Part shown: positions 32,701 to 37,985 of the stretch, piece by piece
Position numbering within the stretch: the stretch's first letter is position 1
How the letters are laid out: the number at the start of each line of letters is the position of its first letter
Assembly (NCBI GenBank): GCA_021162065.1
Contig: JAGGZK010000041.1
Coordinates: 1 to 37,985, forward strand
Reading direction: 5' to 3'
Length of the DNA stretch: 37,985 bases
From: Thermoplasmata archaeon
GTDB taxonomy: Archaea > Thermoplasmatota > E2 > UBA202 > JdFR-43
Program-made: the position numbers and the translations under genes
Notes under the pieces: generated by a model
Databases searched by the model: none
The model's input: only the letters and a program-made list of their open reading frames with translations
Told to the model about the DNA's origin: nothing

Positions 32701-34266
32701 AACCTGTATAGGGATATTCACATATCCATCATCTGGCATCTCATATCTATCCGCACTGGTTGTTATATCTGTAATTGCAGCATCGCATATGTCATCAAAT
32801 ATTATTGTATAGTTCACTTCGTTGTTTGTGAGTACGCAATCCTTAATATCTGTGTAAACCTGTATGAAGTATGTTCCCTTCTCAGGAGTAAACTCTATCG
32901 GGAACTGTATTGTCTTTGTCTCATTTGCGTCAAAGTCTACATACTTGTATCCCTGGAATACCAGCGGCTGTGCACTTGTGTATCCAAGATTTATGCAAAT
33001 GTCGTCAATATACCATCCCTCATAGTTCATGTAGTCATCGGAGAACCATCCAAACCTTATTTTTATATCTTTGCCAATATATGCAGAGATATCTATGTTC
33101 TCAAACTCCCACTCTCCATTGGTGCTGTAGTAAGGTCCACCGATTATTGTCCATCCTGTACCATCGTCTATATACACATAGCCATAGTCCACAGGTGTAT
33201 GTCCATCAAATTCTCCCTCTACCCACTGGGAGAAGTTCAGAAATGCAGAATGTACTTCCTTCCCATCAACTTCTGTGGGTATATGGAACCAGTCATGCAG
33301 CACGAGGTAATCCTCGGAATTGGCCTCATAACTTGGGAGATTGTCTGGCTTACATGCATAGCTGTGTGTTGGTGAATGACTTCTCTTCTCTGTCCAGTAC
33401 CACATTGCCTGGTCTCCATCTGCAGATATTGTATCCCATGTTACAAGGAAACAACTTTCCAGATCCCAGCAGTGGAATGACTCTGGCTCAAATGGCTGCT
33501 CTCTGTAAATCTGGAGATGGAAGTCCACATCTGTTGCAGGAGTTCCTCCAAGATTGGACACATTCACCTTTATTACCTTCGGGAATGTGTTCGCATAGCC
33601 ATTATTGGTCAGATCTTCCAAGAAGTTCACTGCTATGTCCACTGTATAATTGTAGGATATTATCACATCATCTATGCTGAAGTTTCTTGCTGTATCTGTT
33701 GCATGGAATGCCAGTGTAAAGCTTGTTCCCACATATCCTGTCAAGTCTATGTTGGCATCCTGTGGTGTTGTACCCGGAGTCAGGGTAGCAAGAACTGTTG
33801 TATCTGCAAGTACATCAAAGCTGCCACCCTCGCCCCAGTATGCGAATTCCAAATTCACCGCCTGGGTACATGTGGCGTCCAGCCCTGTAAGGTCTAATGT
33901 CATCTCCAGGTAATCATCCTCTCCGTCGCCGTTTCCAGCTATAGGCTCAGTCCAATTCATCTGCTCATTTGTTTCATTCCACGCAAAGGTACCATCTCCA
34001 CCATTGTCTGTTATTGTCCATGTTGTAGTAGAATCAAAGGTTGCAAAGTCGTCCTGGAATAGTACATAGCCGTTTGGCACTATGTCCCCAATGGGCACTG
34101 GCATTTCTCTGTCAAATATATCCTTAGTAATTTTTGTATCATCAGCAACATATGGGTTTTTGCCGTTATCATTATCTACAGCCATACTTGGTATTGCTGT
34201 TGTTACCATCGTCATTGCTATCACTACAGATAGCAAAACCTTTCCTATATACGTTTTTCCTTTCAT
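29743..34266 (-). CDS. Large secreted modular surface protein (1507 aa)
   Basis: I chose ATG 34266: it has an SD (TTGGAGG) about 8 nt upstream and gives a clean signal peptide, MKGKTYIGKVLLSVVIAMTM followed by VTTAIPSMA. The tracked start adds 28 residues. The mature part contains several MAM/jelly-roll-like modules recognised by repeats such as FSDDYMNYEGWYIDDICI, FSDALTTEKGWYIDDVNI and SDHTGTDYGWLVDNVAV. Between them lie CARDB-like segments (VNVSNLGGTPATDVDFHL; TVYNNGTLTEDVPVEVKV). The last 200 residues hold two Ig-like domains (YYSIDGGAYKKYTAPFTI; FAVDGMTYEKATSPYEI). Many Asn-X-Ser/Thr sites are present. There is no C-terminal anchor or PGF-CTERM. It may be an S-layer-associated or adhesive/binding protein; no catalytic motif was seen. 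Confidence 0.85.
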   Translation of the reverse strand: MKGKTYIGKVLLSVVIAMTMVTTAIPSMAVDNDNGKNPYVADDTKITKDIFDREMPVPIGDIVPNGYVLFQDDFATFDSTTTWTITDNGGDGTFAWNETNEQMNWTEPIAGNGDGEDDYLEMTLDLTGLDATCTQAVNLEFAYWGEGGSFDVLADTTVLATLTPGTTPQDANIDLTGYVGTSFTLAFHATDTARNFSIDDVIISYNYTVDIAVNFLEDLTNNGYANTFPKVIKVNVSNLGGTPATDVDFHLQIYREQPFEPESFHCWDLESCFLVTWDTISADGDQAMWYWTEKRSHSPTHSYACKPDNLPSYEANSEDYLVLHDWFHIPTEVDGKEVHSAFLNFSQWVEGEFDGHTPVDYGYVYIDDGTGWTIIGGPYYSTNGEWEFENIDISAYIGKDIKIRFGWFSDDYMNYEGWYIDDICINLGYTSAQPLVFQGYKYVDFDANETKTIQFPIEFTPEKGTYFIQVYTDIKDCVLTNNEVNYTIIFDDICDAAITDITTSADRYEMPDDGYVNIPIQVTVYNNGTLTEDVPVEVKVQQKIEDTVTMDDFESSSIGEWGGGYDWEYAGFAEPNIMWHIDDYKFYSPTHALTTNDNGNPFPAGFEIVKWIGPIDVRNHSRNLDIVFDTTWNFGPDVGVVPAMVTAGTEWRWLVNTTDVNQYDPGILDPFWFHDSSSGWTTFSVSDFIRNNDIYWEINNYWGGCGDATSFGDLCWKMYELTGAEKYLHPELAFVLDAEAAGTAGEGMWIDNVKVVDSYPGATVYTATLTAEDLEPGESAVLNFTWNTTEYGNYIITASVKLDCDQDASNNEMNTEVEIWEQILEDAEAKWCDDNTYGGDDNWHIVEECSLCPQNHFWYNGDDDTGNYTGEMNDTLIIKNALNFTGVTEAYLNFTTKYWIEEDYDYGYVEVSNDSGKTWFILDEYTGNTSNAWQDISIHLLPGTTWLTSPYTGMYFIMPAAFFTDSMKFRFRFFSDALTTEKGWYIDDVNITAYNGTAWNTLFFDDMENGDANWEHMYIWYGCHWHEETTFGATGPSLSWYWNGETRTWLGLGTVAAYGRGLTPFNSMTWGGIGGYYWFGDGDGGFYDGGAPGGTGTYSATFDGSSWIAPVSLDLTYWQLNFVAGTPGITANIDVWDGTTSISTPIPNTAPGVNNTITIDISAMAGSSTVHVSINVTNTAGYDWMGLTSLYINASGPTVPYHQYYNDVDEKLGFEFDLTKAYYAVLTFDQNYSFADGDVGWVEISDDNATWQPILYVVGSSGGWTGTSVEITNYINHEGPTYVRFRFISDHTGTDYGWLVDNVAVWGYVDYKIPTVEATLDPATPDGNFGWYRTPVTVTLTASDNVEVAAIYYSIDGGAYKKYTAPFTIDVDGEHTITYYAVDEVGNPSETGSVSFKLDHTAPTASINVPQSGYIYFMGRELFANPLGGTIIIGGITFQATASDATSGLDYVTFAVDGMTYEKATSPYEIYWHKFDFLPTKYTLTVSAYDVAGNKASDATVDFTHWL

Positions 34267-34297
34267 TTTCTGCCTCCAATCTATGTATAGAAAAAAA

Positions 34298-34308
34298 CGT
34301 ATATAAAA
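34298..34308 (-). promoter_or_regulatory. TATA box of the surface-protein gene
   Basis: The minus strand reads TTTTATATACG, centred about 26 nt before the GGAGG at 34275-34279, so transcription should begin around the SD and give a leader of only about 10 nt. Confidence 0.5.
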
Positions 34309-34494
34309 CCTTCGCTCAAAAATAGATATGCACAGGGTATGAGGATCCAATCTCCCAAAGATAAAAATACTTTTCCCTTTAGATGCTTCAATATGAGATG
34401 TAGCAAAGGAGAATTCCTAATTATAATATATTATTTATGACCTAGATTTACATTTTTATAATTTAGGTATCAAGAAGATTATGGAGGTGATAAT

Positions 34495-34533
34495 ATGGCA
34501 TCCGATTCTGAATTCATCGGAAAGTTTTCCTAA
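34495..34533 (+). CDS. Candidate 12-codon ORF with a perfect Shine-Dalgarno
   Basis: ATG GCA TCC ... TCC TAA encodes MASDSEFIGKFS. Directly upstream is GGAGGTGATAAT-ATG, nine bases fully complementary to the archaeal 16S 3' end (AUCACCUCC), and a TATA-like box lies about 36 nt before the ATG. It could be a microprotein, a leader peptide or the remnant of a decayed gene. It is too short for composition to help, so confidence is low. Confidence 0.35.
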   Translation: MASDSEFIGKFS

Positions 34534-34606
34534 ATTTAGAAAAATCTTTGCGAATTTTTTAATATGTTTAAAAAAGAGAAAACCAGAGAAGAACGGTAAC
34601 TTTTTT

Positions 34607-36592
34607 TCATGGGAATAGATTGAGAACAGTTACTTCCATGCTATCCTCTGCTTTATTGCCGTCCCTGTCATAAGCGACCACTTTGAGTACATGAGTATCA
34701 TAAAGAGTATCTTCGTTCCAGAACCACTGGTATGGTGGGGAGGAAACATTGGCCATAAGTACATCATCCACATAGAATTCTACCCTATCCACTCCTGACT
34801 GTGTGTCTGTGGCATTTACCTCTACCATTACCTTTCCGATGACAAAAGTTTTTACAAACGGTATGCTGAAATTATGGATATAGAGTGCATTTTCTATTGG
34901 AGATATTATTTTCACATCCGGATTGACCACATCCCTTGTCAGAAATGTCCATATACCTCCAATATTGTACATACCGGTTTCATCTCTTGCGAAAACCTTC
35001 CAGTAATATCTGGTGAACGGCTGGAGAGAATACAATGTATAGTTGGTAGACGTTATGTTTTCTGCCACCATCTCCAGGTTGCTTTCATTGGTCCCGAAAT
35101 AGACGGTGTAATATACTGTATCCCCTTCCGGATCTCCTCCCGTCCAAGAAAGGGTTGGATTTAATTCTATACCTGTGGAATTGTCTGGAGGATATATGGG
35201 GGATGGCGCGTAAGGTGGTTCAGTAGATCCTATCTTTACACCGTAATCGGCTATCTTGCTTTTTCCACCCCTCTCATCTTCCGCCCGCACTCTTATAACA
35301 TAATCTCCTCTGTGATACCATATATGATCAACAACCACATCTATACCAGAGTCATAGAAATCAGTTGTTGTATGTCTTCCATCACCCCAGTCAATCACAT
35401 ATCTCACTTTATCTCCATCGGCATCTGTAGATTTAACAGTAAATAGAAGTGTGGTTGATACTCTCCCAGAAGATGGCCCTTTTATGGAAGGAGTTGATGG
35501 TGGAGTGTTGACTGTAACCTTGGTCGTATCACTTGCCTGCTTTCCATTGCTATCTGTAACAGTGAGCGTTACAGTATATGTACCAACCTTTGAATATGCG
35601 TGTATCGGATTCTGTTCATTACTTGTTGCCCCGTCTCCAAAGTCCCAGTGCCATGTATATGGCTCTGTTCCACCATATGCAGACCCATGGAACTGTATGT
35701 TTTCTCCTGGTTTGGCAGTATATGGCCCACCAGCATCTGCTGTTAGCGATGACTTATATATAAGGTAATATGCTCCATCATCTATTGGATCATCACTTCC
35801 GACGGGCTCTCCATAACCTATTTTGAAATAGCCATTTATGCCACCACTTGTTCCCCAGCTGTTCTTGCATATCCAGTAGCCATCGTAATCATTATAGCCC
35901 ACAAGCACAACAGCATGATAACCACGCAAAGCACCATAGGAATGTGTATAGACCTGATTATCCCAAGCGTTGGGATTCCACCAATAATCATCAAAATCTT
36001 CATAGACGGCGTATGTGACAACCAATGGGCCATAATTAACAAGGTAATTTTTTATATTGGCTGCTCCAGTAACTGTACCCCAATCATTTAGTTTATATGC
36101 ACGCTGCTGCCAGTCATCGCATGGATCACATGCAAGATTTGTACCAGAGCTGGCGCCATCATACGGGAAGCAATCTTCATCTGCCACACCATTGGTTTTC
36201 ATATAATTCAATGCTGTACCAACAGACATGCCGACATCGCAGTCGCTTCCAGTGCAGAAAAATACCTGTGCCTCTGATAAGTCAACGGTCTGCCCTGTCT
36301 TCCATTTTATGATTGCCTCAAAGGCACCATTGCTGGCAAAGGCGACGCAGGCGCCACATCCGCCCTGATTTTTTACAGAGGTCATTATTCCCTGATTACG
36401 CCAATCCCATGTGGGAGGAGCAATCAGATTGGCAGAATAATTCCCACTATCCGTAATTTTTTCAGGTATGCAGCCAAGAGGATAAACAGGGGTTGTATCC
36501 TTCTTTTCTCCCCCCAATCCAAAGATTGCCATCCCAGAAGCAACTACAATACCTATAACTATGGCACTCACAACCCTATGACCCTCATTCAT
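34607..36592 (-). CDS. Secreted papain-like (C1A) cysteine protease with PKD and FN3 domains
   Basis: A 661-aa exported protease. I chose ATG 36592: the TATA box TTTATATAC is centred 26 nt upstream, and the N-terminus becomes a signal peptide/anchor (VVSAIVIGIVVASGMAIFGLG). The peptidase domain (about 60-282) has NQGGCGACVAFA with oxyanion Gln76 and nucleophile Cys82, then GYHAVVLVGY (His226) and CKNSWGTS (Asn244), a full triad. The residue after the nucleophile is Val rather than the usual Trp. Only about 60 residues precede it, so there is no I29-type propeptide. A PKD domain (ADAGGPYTAKPGENIQF; WDFGDGATSNEQNP) follows, then a second PKD-like domain (YVIDWGDGRH), an FN3-like domain and a C-terminal Ig-like domain. 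A role in extracellular protein digestion is likely. Confidence 0.93.
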   Translation of the reverse strand: MNEGHRVVSAIVIGIVVASGMAIFGLGGEKKDTTPVYPLGCIPEKITDSGNYSANLIAPPTWDWRNQGIMTSVKNQGGCGACVAFASNGAFEAIIKWKTGQTVDLSEAQVFFCTGSDCDVGMSVGTALNYMKTNGVADEDCFPYDGASSGTNLACDPCDDWQQRAYKLNDWGTVTGAANIKNYLVNYGPLVVTYAVYEDFDDYWWNPNAWDNQVYTHSYGALRGYHAVVLVGYNDYDGYWICKNSWGTSGGINGYFKIGYGEPVGSDDPIDDGAYYLIYKSSLTADAGGPYTAKPGENIQFHGSAYGGTEPYTWHWDFGDGATSNEQNPIHAYSKVGTYTVTLTVTDSNGKQASDTTKVTVNTPPSTPSIKGPSSGRVSTTLLFTVKSTDADGDKVRYVIDWGDGRHTTTDFYDSGIDVVVDHIWYHRGDYVIRVRAEDERGGKSKIADYGVKIGSTEPPYAPSPIYPPDNSTGIELNPTLSWTGGDPEGDTVYYTVYFGTNESNLEMVAENITSTNYTLYSLQPFTRYYWKVFARDETGMYNIGGIWTFLTRDVVNPDVKIISPIENALYIHNFSIPFVKTFVIGKVMVEVNATDTQSGVDRVEFYVDDVLMANVSSPPYQWFWNEDTLYDTHVLKVVAYDRDGNKAEDSMEVTVLNLFP

Positions 36593-36612
36593 AAGAAATA
36601 AATAGGAAAGAG

Positions 36613-36622
36613 GTATATAAAT
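36613..36622 (-). promoter_or_regulatory. TATA box of the cysteine protease gene
   Basis: The minus strand reads TTATATACCT with A/T-rich sequence before it (AAATATTTATATACC). Its centre is 26 nt from the ATG at 36592, giving a leaderless mRNA. Confidence 0.6.
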
Positions 36623-36627
36623 ATTTT

Positions 36628-36649
36628 GATAGCAAAACGATAGCAAACT
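36628..36649 (-). repeat. Tandem 11-bp repeat upstream of the protease promoter
   Basis: Plus strand GATAGCAAAAC GATAGCAAACT: two copies of GATAGCAAA exactly 11 bp apart, just upstream of the BRE/TATA. Spacing of one helical turn puts both copies on the same DNA face, as expected of a dimeric regulator site. Confidence 0.5.
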
Positions 36650-36655
36650 ATTTTC

Positions 36656-37985
36656 TTACCCTGTCCAGTTAGCCACTACCTCCATCACATCTTCTACTCC
36701 CACAGTTCCATCTCCATTAACATCCGCTCTTTCATCCCATCCCGGGCTGGAGGGTGTCTCTCCCCAGTGGGAAATGATGAAATAAATGTCCAAAACGTTT
36801 ACCCTTCCATCCCCATTCACATCTTCTGGGAGATACACCCTGCATTCTCCCTTTGGCTCAGAGGTAGCGTTTGGCAAACTTTCATGGTTTAAAACAAGGT
36901 CATAGGCAACTGTATAGAACTGGTAATACCCATCGTCAAGCATTTTTATTTCCCATGTTCCGTTCTCTGAAAAACCATAGAACATCCAGCCGCTCCATGT
37001 GTGATTATCTTCGCTATATCTGTAGTAGAGATCCATACCATCAGTTCCAATTCCTTCGTCCTCGGCTGAAGCAGTAACTACAACATTCCGCCCATCCACC
37101 TCTATATCCGTAATGGTCGAGGACGGGGGTATGCAGTCCACAAAAACATCGTTCCATTCCACCTTTTCAACATTTCCTGCATTATCGATGCTATAGAACT
37201 CTATCTGGTATTTGCCGCAGGGTGTGAGGTTGTACATTATCCCAAGAGCAGATAGATTTATTGGATAAAACGGAGGATATGGATTGTATTTTCCATAAAT
37301 TTCCCAGTTGAAAAGCACCTGCCATCCTTCGTTCCATTTGAATATTCTGTAATATGTTCTGTTGACTCCCGAGCCATTATCCACCGCCACTAGATCTATC
37401 AGAGTATTTTTATTTATATAGTGAAGAATATATGCCTCTCCATCCTCCCATATGGTCACATTAACAACTGGTCCATAAAATTCTTTATGAGATTCCGGAG
37501 GATATGAGATTACAGGAGTATATGCCCACGCCTCATCATAAATCCCCTCATCACATGTCACATTCACAAAATTAACCAAAGTAATTCCCTCTTCAACCGT
37601 CGAGGGCACCTCCACATAGATGCTTATCTCATAGATACCACCAGCAGCCAACGAGGAAATGTGCCATTCATCAATACCCGCATCCGGCGGCGGGCTTGCA
37701 TGGAGATAATTTATTCTGCTGTCATAGAGATCCTTTATAACCACATTGGTTGCCTCTATGAGTCCGTCATTTCTCACTATTATCCTGTACATCATGGTAG
37801 AATTCGGCTCCACCACGGAAGGCACACTCTCCTTTGTTATAGAAAGCTGGGGAGCAGTAACAAGCGTTGTCTCGTATGTTTCATTATATTCGCCCTCATC
37901 GCATGTGACATTGACTGTGTTGTTAAGATATATGTTGTTCTCTAATGGCTTTGCAACACTCACATTGACCTCTATGCTGAAACTC
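36656..37985 (-). CDS. Secreted DUF11-repeat protein with C-terminal dockerin type I domain (5' truncated)
   Basis: The frame is open through the window edge (SFSIEVNVSVAKP...), so the tracked GTG at 37963 is not the true start and the gene is partial. Visible are two DUF11-like repeats with the shared phrase VNVTCDEGEYNE/VNVTCDEGIYDE and SITKESVPSVVEPNSTMMYR. An Ig-like/OmpL47-type region follows (RTYYRIFKWNEGWQVLFN; DNAGNVEKVEWNDV; LYYRYSEDNHTWSGWMFY). The last 60 residues hold a dockerin with two calcium loops, DVNGDGRVNVLDIYFIISHW and DVNGDGTVGVEDVMEVVANW. Dockerins bind cohesins; none is seen in the window. It lies 63 nt upstream of the cysteine protease start, same strand, but that gene has its own promoter. 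Confidence 0.88.
   Translation of the reverse strand, partial: SFSIEVNVSVAKPLENNIYLNNTVNVTCDEGEYNETYETTLVTAPQLSITKESVPSVVEPNSTMMYRIIVRNDGLIEATNVVIKDLYDSRINYLHASPPPDAGIDEWHISSLAAGGIYEISIYVEVPSTVEEGITLVNFVNVTCDEGIYDEAWAYTPVISYPPESHKEFYGPVVNVTIWEDGEAYILHYINKNTLIDLVAVDNGSGVNRTYYRIFKWNEGWQVLFNWEIYGKYNPYPPFYPINLSALGIMYNLTPCGKYQIEFYSIDNAGNVEKVEWNDVFVDCIPPSSTITDIEVDGRNVVVTASAEDEGIGTDGMDLYYRYSEDNHTWSGWMFYGFSENGTWEIKMLDDGYYQFYTVAYDLVLNHESLPNATSEPKGECRVYLPEDVNGDGRVNVLDIYFIISHWGETPSSPGWDERADVNGDGTVGVEDVMEVVANWTG

Larger units (their letters stand above)
34267..34606. other. 340-bp A/T-rich intergenic region
   Basis: It holds the promoter of the surface-protein gene (minus TTTTATATACG, about 34298-34308, then a short leader with GGAGG at 34275-34279). 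A plus-strand TATA-like TTTTTATAATTT (34454-34465) precedes a 12-codon ORF with a strong SD. An imperfect inverted repeat (CCTAGATT...AATTTAGG, 34441-34467) surrounds that TATA element. Nothing else recognisable was found. Confidence 0.5.

Noticed and set aside
32407-33375. 322-aa plus-strand ORF inside the surface-protein gene
   Set aside because: Antisense shadow with low-complexity Cys/Tyr/Ile-rich translation and no start signals; the minus-strand protein is modular and convincing.

Overview
The window is a dense, moderate-G+C archaeal chromosome segment with no rRNA, tRNA, CRISPR array or insertion sequence that I can see. Archaeal markers are CDP-archaeol synthase, GGGP synthase, a geranylgeranyl reductase, Alba, archaeal SRP54, Pth2, a Taw2/Trm5-type wyosine enzyme, family B DNA polymerase, a PIN-ATPase-KH protein and a PGF-CTERM-like tail. 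Most first genes have an A/T-rich TATA element centred about 25-27 nt before the start codon, so they look leaderless. Several genes inside operons carry GGAGG/GGTGG-type Shine-Dalgarno (SD) sequences or ATGA overlaps. Gene content, protein-degrading surface proteins and heavy AGA/AGG and ATA codon use suggest a thermophilic or sediment euryarchaeote, perhaps Thermoplasmatota-like; the lineage is inference.

Layout. 1-2.3 kb (minus): small membrane protein, DUF1614-RDD fusion, CDP-archaeol synthase. 2.3-3.4 kb (plus): membrane protein with PGF-CTERM-like tail, overlapping tail-to-tail with pheT (minus). 5.1-8.1 kb: Cas4-like nuclease with a four-helix membrane insertion, a ribbon-helix-helix protein, and a zinc-ribbon/PUA/PAPS-reductase/ferredoxin protein. 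8.1-13.7 kb: dihydrolipoamide-dehydrogenase-like enzyme, a strong candidate structured RNA in the divergent gap, two-subunit fumarase, an untracked 54-aa membrane protein, srp54, alba and a QueH homologue. 13.8-20.6 kb: a CoA-ligase/radical SAM/methyltransferase island. 20.6-29.6 kb: PolB, GGGP synthase, DUF99-Pth2-barrel operon, geranylgeranyl reductase, Taw2-like enzyme, Nudix and PIN-ATPase. 29.7 kb to the end (minus): secretome block with a 1507-aa modular surface protein, a papain-like protease with PKD/FN3 domains, and a dockerin-bearing DUF11 protein cut by the window edge.

Together the genes cover ether-lipid synthesis (CarS, GGGPS, GGR, possibly the radical SAM island), translation and RNA maturation (PheT, SRP54, Pth2, Taw2, PIN-KH ATPase), replication (PolB with PIP-like tail) and extracellular protein use. 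The least explained items are the hairpin RNA at about 9.65 kb with an exposed C-rich loop containing CCUCC, the membrane-inserted Cas4-like nuclease, the radical SAM/methyltransferase island, and a 12-codon ORF with a perfect SD in the 340-bp gap at 34.3-34.6 kb.
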